A stretch of DNA of 64,000 nt from positions 4,092,816-4,156,815 of the forward strand of contig OZ017769.1 in NCBI GenBank assembly GCA_963969345.1, in the 5' to 3' direction. The notes under the pieces were generated by a model. It was not told where the DNA came from. It searched no databases and saw nothing but the letters and a program-made list of their open reading frames with translations. A program made the position numbers and the translations under genes. The DNA comes from Turbatrix aceti. Taxonomy: Eukaryota; Nematoda; Chromadorea; Rhabditida; Panagrolaimidae. Below are positions 11,901 to 26,048 of the stretch, piece by piece; the first letter of the stretch is position 1; every line of letters begins with the position of its first letter.

Positions 11901-14900
11901 TACGCACTGGCTGCTGCAGGCAACGAGAGTGCACCTCACCCGGGACACCTCTCCTTGGAAGGAGGCGGATAACGATGAATAGCCGCGACAAAAACAAAAG
12001 AAGATTTCAACGCCTTGATTTATCAACCAGGAACAACAAACGACTGGATGAAAAAAAAAAGGTTCGTTCACCGGAGCCTCCGTGTTTGGCAAAGAGATTA
12101 CGTGTCCCATCCTTCGTCTGCAGCAAAATGCACGAAACGACAAATTTACCTGGCTGGCCGTCAGGTACGTACGAAAACAGAGAGTCAATCAGCTTAGAAA
12201 GTGATCGCAGTGACATGGCAGACGACTATGTATTTACGCTCGCTGAAGTTCACTTTTTTTTTGTTGAATGTGTTTTGTTGCCTATTTTCCAAAAAAAAAA
12301 TATTTGAAAAATGTTTGCAAAAGTGTAAAAAAATATGAGTAACCCGACCTGGTCCGGTAATCAAAAACAACGTCAAAACAATTTTTTTGGTTACCTGAGG
12401 TAAAAACAAAAAAAGAAACGTCAATCAACTCATTTATTAAAAAACAACGGGCAATGGGCAATTTTTAGTCGACAGCGTGAAAAATATGTATAATACAAAA
12501 AAAAATTTAAAAGCAGCTCCAGAACCAGAAAGGAAGGGGATTTGGTCGTGCAAAAGCAGAAACAGAAACAGTCCTGGCCCGGTGTCGAGTCGCATCGGAT
12601 TACGGCGACCGTCTATCACCGGCCTATTTCAAGCGCATGATCTCCGCGTTGTCGGCCGTCGGCCTCGAGACCGACCTACCTGGAGACCGGGCAGGGCAGG
12701 CAGGCAGGCAACGGGCGCATGGGCAAAAAAAGCAGGTGCACGCTATCAAATCCGTCCCTCACCTGTGGCGACGACTCATTTTTATTTACTATTTCAGATT
12801 GCCACAACCCCCTCTTAACGAAAAAGTTACTACCGCCTCGCTGACTGCAGCAAAAAATTTCCATTTATGGTACTTGCAACTTTGGTGCATCAAAAAAAAA
12901 CTATCAAAAACTGGCTGGCCGAGTACGATACGTAAAAAAAGTGCAGACACGGAAATTCGACCGGCAAAAAGAGATGATCACTTTTAGGCTGAAGAAATTT
13001 TCATTTCCATAAAACGTAAAAAAACGCTTGCAATCGAGATTCGTACACTTCCTGGCGTTCGTAAACTTCCGAAATTAATTCCGAAAAGTGCCAAACCCAA
13101 CGGAGAAGCAAAATTCATTGAAAACTTTGAGAAAACGAAAGTCTAAACGCTTCCGTCGAGTCAAAAAAGTTTTTAGTTCGTAAAAAACTAAAAATAGACG
13201 TTTCAAGGAACAATTCAACCAAACCGTCGTTAAAGTGCTTAATGACACGTCGTTAACGTGCGGGAAATTGGGGAGGTGAGAGGTACGGTCAGTGGTCAGT
13301 GGTCGCAGGGTACACGGGTGTACTACAGGTGCGACATCCCCTGGACTTTGGAAACCAAACACCGACTGTGTTTCGCATTTCTTACCCCGAAAAAAAGTCA
13401 GAAAACATGATTCGCATGGTCAAAGAAAAAAAACAACAAATTTGACGTAGTGAACCAAAAAAGTGTCAATTGAAGCCAAAAAAAGAGACTCGAGTCTAAT
13501 TGCGCTCCCATCAAAGGGACAACATTCCCATCAATGGCATTCCGCCATTCTACATATTTGCCAACTAAAATTGGACAGTCATGAGCAATGCCAACGCCTC
13601 GAGGCCCAAGCACATGGTCATTGCCCCCCGTGGGGTTCGTTGGTAGGGGCTATGCGCAAGACTGGCGTTAACAAGATAACACACACACACAAAACACGAC
13701 AGCGTGTATGTACATACAACGTACACCACCCACCGTGGCTAATCCCAGTCCCAGTCCCGGTCCCGTCCATTCGCTCGAGAAGGCGTCTGATGAAAACAGT
13801 CTAGACACCGTTCCCGCCTTCCCGCTGCCTTCTTCGTCACCATCGAAGGGAAGAAAGCGCACAAAAACGTGCAAAACTATTACAACTGCGGTTTGCACGG
13901 ACTCGGACATGCATCTATGCATAAAATCGGCCTGGAAAAAATGCGACGAGCAATGCTACCGGCTTAGAGGGAGAATTAGAGTCCCTAGGCCCATGATGAT
14001 CTCTCGATCAACCGAGAATACATACATCAACCTGTCTGCACGTTTTCCGGGTTTAGGTTCTCTGTACTGTGATGCCTATTTTTTTCCTCAATGGCGTCAC
14101 AATTTTGCACCCTCAAATCATTTTGTTACACTTGCAGGGCGCCAGAAAACATCACATAAAGCCAAATTGTGTCGCTATGCCGCCATTAGCAACAAGGCTT
14201 GCAAAATCGCAAAAATCCCGTTGGGCAGTCTGCCAGCGCGGGACTGGGTGGGTTAGGGAGTCCGCAACACTGGAAAACCACAAAAAAATGAGATCACAGG
14301 AACCACCTGGATGACACAACTTTACTACCTGTCTACATGTTTCCAGTTCACTCTAAACCCCAATTTTGTGATTTTGGACGCAAATCACAAAAAAAAATGC
14401 CCTCAAAATTTTCTAGCATCTCAAAAATCATTCCAAAAAAATTCTCAGATACTTGGAAACCAAAAATAGGATTTATGTTATCTGAAAAAGTGCAAAACAC
14501 ACTGAAAAATTAATATTCACTTCCTCTGCAGCAAGCGAGTTCGGGGGCAGAAAAACCAGCGCCGCCCGGCAGAGGTGTTCTGTAAATTCGCGTGAGAGCA
14601 TGCACCCATCACGTGGAGTCTCATTAGTCCCCAGAAACTCCAACCTTCCCTTCCGTCCCCTCTTCGGCAGCTTCGGGGGACAAAGTGCATGCATAAAAAA
14701 GTGCAAAGAGATTCGGAGCGATAAAAAGATTCGCAAAAAAAAGTTATTAAAACAATATTCATCGCAATTTTGTGCAAAGGTTGCGTGCGGGAAAAATCTT
14801 TCAATTTAAAAATTGAAGAACTTTTTCGCGTCCGTGCAGGATAAGCCAGAGTCTATCAAAAACAGGAAACAAATGAGAATAAAGTCCAGCCAGCATAAAA

Positions 14901-16658
14901 ACTCCAGAGTTCAAAAAAAAACTGATACACACCAAAGAAGGAAGGAGTCACGGTCTGTGAACACCTAGTTCAAATAAAAAAGACGTTTGACGAGGAACAA
15001 AAAGTGCTACAAGTTCGGTTCGTTCGCCGGCAGAATGTAAGGAAACAGGCAAACAGGCACACTTGGTAGCGTGCAATGAATGCATCCATGACACCGCAGT
15101 GCACACCGCAGGCCTCAACAACAGGTCGTCGATGCCACGGGAACCAAACTTTCATGCCAAGTGGCAACCAAGTAAGAAAACTTGGCCTTCCTTTGCTTTC
15201 CTCCTTCGTCTGGCAATGGCAAATGCCGCAACCACCGGCCAGGGCGACACGCACACCGGCGACGAGGCAGCAATGATGGTTGAAAATGCCATCCAGGGGA
15301 TAAATAGAAGAGGTGCCCTAGCCCAAACTGCACTTTGTAAGGGCATTTTTTAAATATTTGATTTTAAGAAAATGTTTTTGGATGACGTTCGAAAATCGAA
15401 AATTTTTTATAAGCGAGAAACTGATTCGAAGAGTCAAGAAAAATATATCAGTTATTCCAAATAAAAATTTTTCAAAGAAAACAAAATCCAAGCCACCTTA
15501 GATAGTGCCAATGCACTCAGATGCTCGTCTTGCCGAAATCCAAGGTCCGAGCCTTTTATTTATCCGAACGAAAAACGCCTGGCCCCAAAAACGACACAAT
15601 CCCCAGAGACGGCACGTAGGCATCCAAGACAGATAAAGGTAAACAAAACAGTGCAAAAAACCCCGCCATGATTATACCCTTCCGATGTCCACAGGGAACC
15701 ACCATCATCAACGGCACCTGCGAGCTGTAGATCATAAAAGTGTTTTCACCGACAAAGAAAGTCAACAGATCGGCAGCTGTGATTTCCCCAGAGAATTCCA
15801 AAATTGCACTTCCAAAACTGTCTGAAATTCCAGTAACATGCAAAAAAAAGTACAAAGTACGTTCAACTTTTGATTAGGATGAAAATAAATACATACAAAA
15901 AATTGGCACGCCTAGTACACATATCTGGCTCAAGGATCCTTCCCGTTTCATATTTCTTCGACTGACGTCAGAATAAGAGCCTCTGAGGCTCCGAGGCTGC
16001 GAGAATTCACGCATACAAAATTGGTGTCATCGCACACACCGGATACATAATTAAAAGCAAACATGGAAAACTGAAGCTGGCCAAACAAGGAGAGACAACG
16101 CACTCGAGATTGGTTAGCAGCATTTTTTGCTGTAATATTTTTTTTACGCTTGCATGCATGCGCAGGGACCAGATTTCTGTGTAATCTCATCAACCAAGGC
16201 GCAAGGCGCGCAGATTGGTTGTTTAATTTTCACACTTCACCCATTCACACGTTTGGATACGTACGTGTGAGTGTGCAACTGTTACCCATGCCCATGGGCC
16301 GGCAGAAGAATATTTCAGTCCACCTCCGATGGCACTCAAATGAGGATGCCACGTGGTTCGTTCAACGAACCGTTGAACACTTTTCTGTTCGATTCGTTTT
16401 AAAAAACGCGAACGCAAACGTCCAAAAATAAAACACGGCGTTGAACGACGTCATGCAAGATCGCGTGACTCTACACACGCTCTAATTTTTTGCGCGGTTA
16501 TATACAAAATATATTTTTGAATCCACACACACGTAAAATTTGAACATTCGACCAACCGACTGGCCTAGTTATCTATTTTTAAATTTAAAAATTCCCCGAT
16601 CGATCAAACAAGTAAAATTTCAAATTCTTCCCTCAAATCAAAAAAAATGCAAACCAAC
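8909..16658. other. Long non-coding stretch between receptor modules 2 and 1
   Basis: About 7.7 kb without a supportable exon. It holds poly-A/T runs, a perfect hairpin at 10137-10172 (own entry), ACACAC near 13680-13692, and CCAGTCCCAGTCCCGGTCCC near 13747. The minus strand at about 15716-15825 has an exon-like frame with a TTTCAG acceptor. By position this would be a large intron of the putative receptor gene plus the alternative promoter of module 1. Confidence 0.5.
10137..10172. other. Perfect 14-bp hairpin with 8-nt loop
   Basis: ATCGACGGGGCTCA (10137-10150) is followed by the loop GTCTGGTA and then the exact reverse complement TGAGCCCCGTCGAT (10159-10172). The GC-rich stem stands out from its AT-rich surroundings. 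The 11-mer AACATAGCCGC occurs just upstream at about 10073 and again at 10112. It could be a structured RNA or the remains of a small inverted-repeat element; the sequence alone does not decide. Confidence 0.7.
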
Positions 16659-17891
16659 CGTTTCCGATGGCACTGGCCTTCTTGAGATGATCGTACATGG
16701 CAGACTTGTTATACTTGGCCTCGTTGAACATGAAATAATTGTGCTGGGTACTGTAGAAATCAGACAAACCAATAGTCAAAGAAGCCATCATCAAATAACA
16801 TTCGCCGTAGGGGATCGTGTGCGACGAGGATGCAAATCTTTTATCGTGGAAAATATAAGTTGTCCGGCGCCATCCAAAAAGGTTGAAAAGCGAGACGACA
16901 GCCGCGGTCACCACTTTATACGGCGAAGAGATGCGGGTCATCAACTGGTACTCTTCTCGGGTGTCGAGACTAGCGGTCAGACCGGTAGACGTGATTACCG
17001 GGATGCCGTGGGAGTTGCTATCCTCCCAGAAAGGTGACATCCGGGCGACAGGGGCGAGGGCGTAGACAAAGACGTAGCCTGCAGAAGAGCAGAAATTGGA
17101 ATTAGAATTAGATTAGAGACCGGGGGAAACGAAAGTTCGGTGCAAATCCGAACTTTAGAAGCACTGGCTAATCCCGTGTGCACTTTTCTGGTGTTGACAT
17201 AAATACAGAAAATATTATAGATAAAAAATGGATCAAAAAACATTTTTTTCATGACATCAAGCTGTTTTTTGTACGTTTTTTGTTCGTTCCCGAACTCACC
17301 GATAATACAGTCCAGCTGATTTTTGACCAGCGCGTGAATGGCAACATTTGGTCCATGAGCATCGCTGAGTTTTGTATCCGCAAACGAAATATTCAACGCA
17401 CCAGGTGTGATAAGCTCTCGCCGGTAAACATCTTCGACCGCAACATCCACGACTGGTTTTGCATTGGCAATTGTGATGCCGAAGGGATTCTTGACAGGAT
17501 CGCCTTTTTCCTTTGGCAGCGGGAAAAGTATGTAAATGGGATTATCCCTCGAAATGGTCCAATCGTTGATTCTGGGCGCATTTAAAGGCTGCCTGGAGCG
17601 GCGGGCAATACTCAGAGGCCTCTGCCTCAGGCGATGGATCGGAGGCTCTCTTTCCTGCGCGCCCGTGCTCTCGACGGCATGGCGACGGTTGCGGCTGTGG
17701 CTGTGGCTGTGGCTGTGGCTGCGATTGAGCAGATCAAAGGCCGGCAGGTCAAAGGAAGGCAACGACGGCGTAGGGTCGAGCGGTGCCGTCACCGGTCCGC
17801 CCTCAGACGAGGTAAGTGGGACTGCGATGAGTACCAAGAAGAGCAGTGCCGGGGAAGAGAGCGCGCCGAAGTACGCTTCACGCAACACCAT
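16659..17891 (-). CDS. Guanylyl cyclase receptor 5' module 2 (signal peptide + ligand-binding domain part)
   Basis: Two exons on the minus strand: 17891-17300 from the first in-frame ATG, and 17078-16659. The first ends G|GTGAGT, the second begins after CTGCAG, and phase is kept across the junction. About 337 residues end in phase 1 at AAC G|GTTGGT. A hydrophobic signal peptide (about residues 10-25, LLFLVLIAVPL) is followed by a Ser/His-rich linker. The ANF-receptor domain then shows PVVDVAVEDVYRRE, LDCIIG, GYVFVYALAPVARMSPFW and IPVITSTGLT. The phrase across the intron is typical of natriuretic-peptide-receptor-type guanylyl cyclases. As in module 1, coding stops within the domain, and nothing in the next 11 kb supplies the membrane, kinase-homology or cyclase parts. 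Most likely an alternative 5' end of the same gene. Confidence 0.78.
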
Positions 17892-20580
17892 CAACGACGA
17901 GCGTAGACCATCCACGCCAACGCCAGTCAACTTCGAGCTAGTATCGATGGTCGTTGGTCGTTGATCGGGCGTTGGTGGTCGGATGGCTGATATGGAGCAG
18001 TCCTGAGGCGGGCGGCGAATTCAGTGAGATGCCACCAGCGCAGAGGAGAATGTCAAAGTCGTCGAGTCAAGATGTCGAGCGCCAGGGGACATCAACATGA
18101 CTCAGCGAACGCAGAGGGTTTTCCAACTTTTCTTTCTCTTCTCCTGCGAAGTGAATGAATATGTAATTTGGAACAGGAACAACTTGTTGGCTACCGGTGA
18201 ATGGCTCTGACAGACCAGGAGGATGTTCCGGACGTGTTGAACGCTGAAGAAAAAAATAAATTCTATTTTGAACGAGGAAATTAAATTATGTACACTGCCT
18301 GAGGGCTAAGAAAGGTGAGAGAAAGGGCATCGAGCACACACACGCAAGCAAGGCAGATGGATTTGCGATTTTAAGATTTTAAGATTTCCTGGCCGTTCCC
18401 GTTCCCGCGCACCGCCCTCGGCCTCGGCACTGCGTGTTTGTGTTCGTGTTCTGCTCGACATTTTTTTTAAGCATTGAACTTCGAAAACGGCATCCGCTTT
18501 GGCGGCGGTAACGGCAAATTGACGCTAATTATGAGCAAAGCACTAACGAAGAGGGTAAAAATGAACTTTGTGCGCAGAACACAAACATGACAGAAACTTG
18601 CTTGAGGCAACTTAGCTGGGTTTCTGAAAGCCAGAAGAAACACTACACGCAGACAAAATAATATGAAGCCAATTTTAGAACTCCAATAAACCTGGCAATA
18701 AAATTAGCTCTTTTTTTGTTTTTCTTTTTGAACCGCGGGGGTTGCTTTAGCAACGCTACAGACATTTTTATTACTAAGTTCTTTGCGTCAAAAAAAATTG
18801 TGGTTTCGCACAATGACCGCCATAGGAGCTTCTAGGTACATATCGAGACCGGTGGGTGTCAGAAGCAGACTTGGAACAAGTGCACTGCACGCGTGCGCGT
18901 GTCGTCGACGACGGATTAGCAGCAAAGAATCCGGGAGGATGTACAAACTGCCTACGTGCAACCTGATACCCCTGACTTGGGTTCGAATGTCCCTCGATAA
19001 CTCTCGACATAGATTGTTTTTTTTCACAGAAAAAAAAACATTCAAAAAGTTTCAGAGTAAAAAAACAGTAAAAAAACATGTATAAATCGATGTCTTCGTC
19101 CGTCTCTGTCCTCGGTCATTGAAAAAAATCAATCGTGAGCTTACAGCAATTTTACCGGAACACAGGTGCATCCATCGACACGCTTGCAAAAAAAAGGATG
19201 CCCAAAAGCAAATCAAATGCACACAAACGTCCTACGCAGTCTAAAGAGCAGAAAAACGCTATTTGGGTGGCCAGAAACGAACAAAGGTCGGCAGAAAGAA
19301 GACGCGAATCCATCGACGTCGACCCCGATGACGAAAGCCACGGCATTTCGGCGTTCTCGCATTTTTAAAAAAATCCGAGTCCGCAGCGGCGTTAAAAAAA
19401 AGAAAGTGCAAACAAAAAACATCTTGTTTTGACGTTGTAAAAATCGGGTGGCATTCAAGCTCGCGGCTACGACGTTCAAAACCCCCCGCACGGCTAACAG
19501 AAACTAACAAAAATGTTTTTTGTTTGTCTTGGATGACAAAGCCGACCAAGGAAAGGACCAGGGACGAAGAGACGTGTTTTCCTTCGCTTTTGAGATTCGA
19601 AAGTCGCAAACTTTCGAGTTGTAGCCAGGAAGAAAACAAAACAAGAAAAAACAGAAAAAGCAGGCTTCCCAAATGGATCCAAATGGAAATGGCTCGTGCA
19701 TGCTCGCCTGAATCATCACCGATTGCAGCGAATCGGAGCTGCAGGGGAGAAAAAAGCCTTTGTGCAGACCTGGCCTGCAGCAAGGCGCTGCAGACGAAAC
19801 AACAGCAGCTGGGTGGGTGAAAGGGCACCGCAACATACGACTAGATTAATCGAATTGCACGGATATATTGGATCGTGATACCGATCTGTGCGCCATGTGG
19901 ACGAGCCCCCGGGTCCTGGCCGGCCGGCGGACGCAAGGCCACACGGAAATAAATATATTTATGCAACAGAAACAAAAAAAAATGCGCGTCATTCAATTTT
20001 TTTTGGTTGTTTCGACGCAAAAAGGGAAGAGGTAGAATTGGTTGGTTTCAGGCAGAATAAAAAAGATCAACAACGTAAATATAAGGCTAACAACAGCTAC
20101 ACCTGGTAACTGGCGTCAGCACAACCAAAGCGCAGAGAACAGTCTCACAAACGCAAACGCAAACGCCCGGATAGTAACTTCCATCAACACCTGGGCCTCA
20201 GCTTGATCCACAAATAATATTTATACGCACCCGCGGAAACGAAGAACGATGCGTCATCGAGCCAAAAAGCATGTATTGTACTACTACTGTCTATCATACT
20301 TTTTACGCCTCGTGGTTAGCCACGCGACAGTCAACCAAAACTTGCTTCAACTCCCCCGGGCTGTCGCTTCTCATCCGCTTACCTGGTGAACACTGATAAA
20401 AAAAAAAGCAAAGAACACGTGAAGATCGTCGACTTTTGTTTCCCCAAGGGACTAATGAGTCATCCGTGAAAGTGTGAAGTGCGCTGCGCGTAAATTGAAC
20501 TTTCTAATGACGAGAAAAATTCTAATTGAGTCAGCGCACTCGATTCTATCGACTTCTACTTTTTTTAAAACACGAGAAGC
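17892..20580. other. Non-coding; upstream of receptor module 2
   Basis: Minus-strand upstream region of module 2, and intron of the larger putative gene. It carries CTGTGGCTGTGG-derived flanks from the module's own His/Ser codons, AAGATTTT direct repeats near 18371-18387, and poly-A/T runs. No exon recognised. Confidence 0.5.
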
Positions 20581-20962
20581 TTTAACGTCAAAGAAGGGCG
20601 AACATTTGCGTTCGTTCGTGTTTGTTCGCGAACAGAATTTTCTTAAATTTTTTGTTCGCGTTTGTTCATAAACTTTAAAAATTTTCCAAACAGATAAAAG
20701 AACAAAAATAAAAAAAAATCGGAAGAACGGTTTCAAAATTTATGTTATTTTATAAAAAAATGGCAAATTTTTGTCAAAAAGCTTGTGAAAACTTGGATTA
20801 CTCAATTTTCGTTTTTCTATCAGGGAAAACAAAATTTCGCACACCGTAAAAAAATTAGTTTGATGTTTGTTCGCGAACACGGTCAAAAAAATTGCGCGTT
20901 TGTTTGATTTTTCAAACAAAATTTTGTTCGTCAACAAATAATCCACATTCCCTGTTAAACTT
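20581..20962. mobile_element. hAT-type MITE, GAACA-word family, copy 1
   Basis: The proposed element runs 20589-20954. The left end is CAAAGAAGGGCGAAC; the right end reads CAGGGAATGTGGATT on the other strand. Both are diverged forms of the CAGGGATGGGCGAAC end seen at 59015. The flanking octamers TTTAACGT (20581) and TTAAACTT (20955) match at 6 of 8 positions, suggesting an old target duplication. The interior is reiterated GTTCGTGTTTGTTCGCGAACA words around an AT-rich core. No transposase frame. Confidence 0.6.
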
Positions 20963-23603
20963 CGCCGTCGCAGATCATGAGGCAAAGGTCAAACAAAAAA
21001 CTGCTCGAAGTGACATCCGTGAACGCAGTGCAGTGTCTGCATGCAGGTAGGTAGGAGGCCCCCGAGAAGAGATGTCCGCGTGCGAGAAAGAATCGGTCCG
21101 GTCGTCATGCGCTTGTCTCCCCTCGACGCATCAAATGGCTACCGCTGCGTTATCACCCATTTTGTTGCAAGCCATCTGCCAGCCAGATTTTGCACGTATA
21201 TTCACTCCTGATAACAGGTGCCGGCCCGAAGCCTGGAACCTGGAAATTCACGCTCGTTCGTTCGCTCGCTCGCTCGGTCGTGCTTTGCATAAACCCGCCT
21301 GCAAGAAGCCTCAAAAGTCGCGACGCGTCGCGGGCGAAAAATGACACTACAGACACCGGTTTGCGTGAGTCTGCACTTTTCGCACTTTTTTTATCGCCTT
21401 TCTCGCGATTGACACCTCCGCTTCGATAAATCAGGCAGCTTCGCGTTTTTTTATCGACAAAAATGTGAAAAAAGCGTGGTCGTTTTTAGAGATTCTTGGC
21501 TGGAAAATGCATTCCAAAGGATTACTTTTTTTTTTAATTTTGGCCGAAAAACAGATTATTTAAAAAAATTCTAAAATTCCATTCAATGACCAAATCAACA
21601 CTCCCGCCACTTTTGCGACCCGGAGAGGATCACAAAAGTACGCGACGTCTCCCACACACCATCACCAGACGGAAAAAATATTACTTCCGGCTCCGCTTGC
21701 ACTAATGCAGGTCCCTCGCAAAACACACTCCGATTAGGACCTGGCTGGACGTTGTCGCAGCACTCCGAAGCATGAAATCAAACAAAAAACGACTGAGTGA
21801 AGAAAATAAGAAAAAAAGTTTCTGATAAGATGCAAACGCGTTCAGCATGCCATCATCGTCGTCTTCGTCTTCTTCTTCTTCTTCGTCTTCGTCATCATCG
21901 TCACCCAAAATTTGTTGTTCAGTTTGTGGACCAAGACAACAACAAAAAATGCAAAATTGAAGCAAACTTATGCAAGTCAGCATTCTAAGCTTGTCTTTGG
22001 ACGCCGTCGGTTTTTAGCCTAACATAGTAAGCAATTGATTATGCTCCTGCGAACAACGTAAATACAATCGAAGTACTTATGGGGACGGCGTCGACGACGT
22101 GTAATCGCCCTAGGAAGGGCAACAACAGGCATAAGTGGGGGAGGGTGGTGACGAGGATGATTGACGGTCAGGTCACTCTTTTGTCTGACTGACGACCGCT
22201 CCAACGTGCGAAAAAAACAATGCTCAACAGGCCACTATTTTTTTTTCAAAATTTGGAAAAAAAAATGTGGAAAAATACATACGTACTTCAAATCGATCTT
22301 GGATTGAGTTACGCCACTTTTTGAGTCTTTTGCGCCAGTAAAACCCGTTTTTTTCTTGTTTTGGCATCCTCATAAGCATGTCTTGGCGACAAAAACATAA
22401 TTTCGGCGGGATAAAAAATAATGGGATGCAAAAGTTCAAAAATCATCTTCTTCGGACAATTTTTGCGATTTTTGGGCGCGGTTCCAAAAAAATGTAAAAA
22501 ATATTATTTCCACTAAAAAAAGTCCAGATCAGCCAAAAAAACCCATTGTCGACATAAAATCGAAGACAAACTGACTCCGAGCAAACAAGATAAAAAAAGC
22601 CAACCTGCAGGGGGAAAATGGAAAAAATAAGGCAAGAAGAAGTGAAAAATGAATGCCGCTCCCACGAACACGCGTACCAACCAGAGAGTACTTCTCGGAG
22701 TAGGCTAGGCCTTTGCTCTGCTCTACGCACCCAAATTACCCATAGTAGCTAGGTCGACAATGGCATCGCTTCGAGGCGACGGGCTTGCCCTTTCGAATCA
22801 ACCACGCAGGTCACGTGGATACCACGCAGAGCCAGAGAATGAGAAAATTAAAAAAAATGAGGAAACAAGGTAGCCAGTGGCTGCAGTGTGACTCAAATTG
22901 TTTTCCATCAAGTTCGACTAGTACAAAACCGTAAACAATCCCCCTAGGCAGGCAGGCAAGGCAGATAAGATAACATCTGGCTCCGCACGCCGCCCACACA
23001 AACTGATCGAAATGGAAAAAAAAAAGAGAAGCCGCTCTGGCAAGAAAGTGAAAGTGAAAGGTCACTGCCGACGACGACGGTCCACGAGGCGAGGCGCGAA
23101 CCCGAGGACATCGCTGGTTGTCGTATCATAAATCACACGTTCCGGTGTGGGTGGCGGAAAAATGTATTTATGTATACATAAAAAATATTCAAAACAAAGA
23201 CAAAAATTCAATTCGTCGGCGGAAGATTAAAATCCTGCCAAAATAGCCAAAAAGGATGCGACAACAGATTTTGGCAGCAAACAGATAAAAGATAAAATAG
23301 CGAGGGAACGGCACCAAAATAGCATAAATTTCTGTCTATTCGACGAAAAAGACGTCGGTCGAGTCGAAAAATGCCGCCGTCATTGTCTCACTTGTCCTCG
23401 CCAAGGTTTGTCAACAGTTTGGATTCGAAAAGCCCTCACATCTGCTAGCCTACATTTGTACATTTTTACATACGTCACCTGAAAAATTCAGGCAACCTTT
23501 CCGAAGCACCATCGAGACAAAAAAAAAGTGATGCGCAAAGCCCTGATGAGTTGATTTTTAACGCTTTAGAGGACAAGATAGAATGCAAAGCAGGCACCCA
23601 ACA

Positions 23604-23642
<39 letters not shown>
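23604..23642. repeat. CGA microsatellite (13 units)
   Basis: An uninterrupted (CGA)13 tract within non-coding DNA. It is expected to be length-variable between individuals. Confidence 0.95.
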
Positions 23643-26024
23643 TAGTTGGACGATTATTATTAGCGCCAGCCTCACTTATTCATTCCTGTGCCCTCTTCGA
23701 CTCATTTGAACACGCAAAAAAAGGCATCCCGACGACATTTTGCGCGGCACATGCTGCAACGTTTCACGCTGGACTTTTTTTGTATTACAGTTAATCACTC
23801 AAGTTAGCCCCGCCTGAAGTGCAAGACACGCTTTAGTCGTTTGTGTAACCACGGAAAAAAAATTTTAGCACGAAAAAATTTTAATAATGTTTAAAATTTA
23901 AAAAAAACATATTTAATGAAATTTAACGAAATAAAATAAAATCCAAAAATTCTTATATGTCAAAAATTTAAAAAAAATTAAAACTGCCAAATTCAATGAA
24001 AATAAAACTTTAATAAAAATTGAAAAAAGTTTATGGCAACTTTTTTTGTTTGTTCAAAAAAAATTAAAATTTGAACTTTTTAGCGAAATTTTAAGAAAAT
24101 TGAAAAATCGGTCAAATTTCATAAAAATAACATTTTTGTCCTTTCAAAACTACAAAAAAAATGCAACAACAATAAATAATCACTCTTACAAGTCTCGCAC
24201 CTATGCAGGACACGGTGCATCGACAAGAACTAAAAACCACGACAAATAGCGGCATCTAGATATTTAGTACTTCTGCTGAGCGCAGTGCACGTGCCGGTGC
24301 AGTCAACAAATCTCCCGGGAAAAAAGATGGACCGCTTCTGATAAGCCGTTCTGCGCACCTAAGCTTGTTGTACGGCAGGAAAGAGAAAGAGAAGGGATTT
24401 GGCTGTTTTGTCTGTTTTATCTTCGACGACGTGAGTCTATTCAGAATCAGAAATAAAAAATTATAAAGGCATTGCAAATATTTATTTGTATGCTCGAAAT
24501 CCAGCGGATGAGTAACAAAAAAATCTGCGAGTTTGCAGATTCCGTAGCAAAGTCAAAAATTTGCCTTTGCAGACCTCAAATCGCTGCCGGAAACGCATTT
24601 TTTGCCCCATTCATGCTATAAAAAGTTACGTGCAATTTACTAAAAAGAAAAAATTTACCAAAAAAATTTGAAAAAAAAAGTAGAAAACAATAAGCGACCT
24701 AAACGTTGAAAAAAACGGTGCTGCTTGGCAACACGCAAATGTAAAAAAATTACCTGAACGAAAAAAAAGACTAAAAAACGTAATCCAATAGTTTCGCTTG
24801 ACATTTGACAGTTTTTTTGCCCTCTTCCGTTAAAAACAAGGCAAGAATAAAAATACTGGCAAATGTCAATCAAAAAAGTCGGCGCACCTGGGCTCAGACA
24901 AGAGACAACAAACACACTCCGGTCCCCAAATCTAGGCCCAGACACGGATAATTCCAGTCAATCTTTTCGCACCGAACGAACGAAAGTTGTTCATGTGAGA
25001 ACGACGAAAACACAACGGATGCCACCGAGGCCGGGCCGTTCTCGGGTGACGCCGAATGTTTTTTTTTTCTCCAGCAAGCTTGGGCAAAAAAAAAGAGAGG
25101 TCTGCATGATTTCATACGCTTCAAGAACTGTGTCGAAAAAAAATAAATAGACTAAGGAGGGTACAAATTGCGTCGCCTGAAATCCGGTGTCCGGTGGCCT
25201 GTTCCGGCAACGTGGTCGACCAACGTGTGTTGTCACTCAATTCAGCTGTCATCTCGTCCAAAGACCGTCATCCCGTCATCCATTTGCGACAACAGAGTAC
25301 GTCCGGCACTGACCATCCTGCCTATGGCTTCAAAAATTTTGTTGCCGGCGTGGAATACAAAAAAAATAGAAAAAAAACTAAAAAAACAAAATCTCCTATG
25401 CTAAAGTTCCCAGAACTGTGGTTTTTTTAAATATCTAAATCCAGAAAAGCAAAACAAATTCAAAGATAATGTCGGCAAAATTTTCAAAAAAACAAAAAAA
25501 AGGCTATCTGGCATGAGTGTGGGGTCATAAATAAGCTCCGGATACAGCGAGCAGACACACGCACGGATAATTAATCGAACAACGGCGGCGAGAAAAAAAA
25601 TCTGGAGTCTTGCCTGTTTTTGATGGGGTTCACAGACAAGCAAGGTTCAGTCAGCCGTGACCGTACTAGAGTTTTTTTTGATGATGAGAAAACTAATTAA
25701 TTAAAAGCACAGGTAAAGGTGACAAACAGGTGTTAAGATGAAGCAACGAATATACATAATTAGAATGACGTCATTCTGCCAATTTTCAATTTCCTCATGA
25801 ATCTTTTTTTTTGGGTAAAAAAAATAAATTTTTATTTTTCTAAGCACAGAAAAATTTTGAGTGCGCTTTCAACTTTCAACCGCGTCAAGAATCGTCTTTT
25901 GGAACTCGAAAAATGAGATAAATCTGCAAAAAACCGTACTTGCGTCAAAAATTGCCTTCGTTTGACCGAACGATGAACGAACGCCCCCCCCCCCTTTCAA
26001 CAAAAAAAATAGGCCCTAACTATC

Positions 26025-26048
26025 GACTTTGACTTTGACTTTGACTTT
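26025..26048. repeat. GACTTT hexamer repeat (4 units)
   Basis: Four perfect tandem GACTTT units, preceded at about 25984-25994 by a C homopolymer run. Confidence 0.9.

Noticed and set aside
18970..18995. GGGTTCGAATGTCCC resembles a tRNA B box
   Set aside because: No matching A box or foldable cloverleaf was found within tRNA distance upstream.
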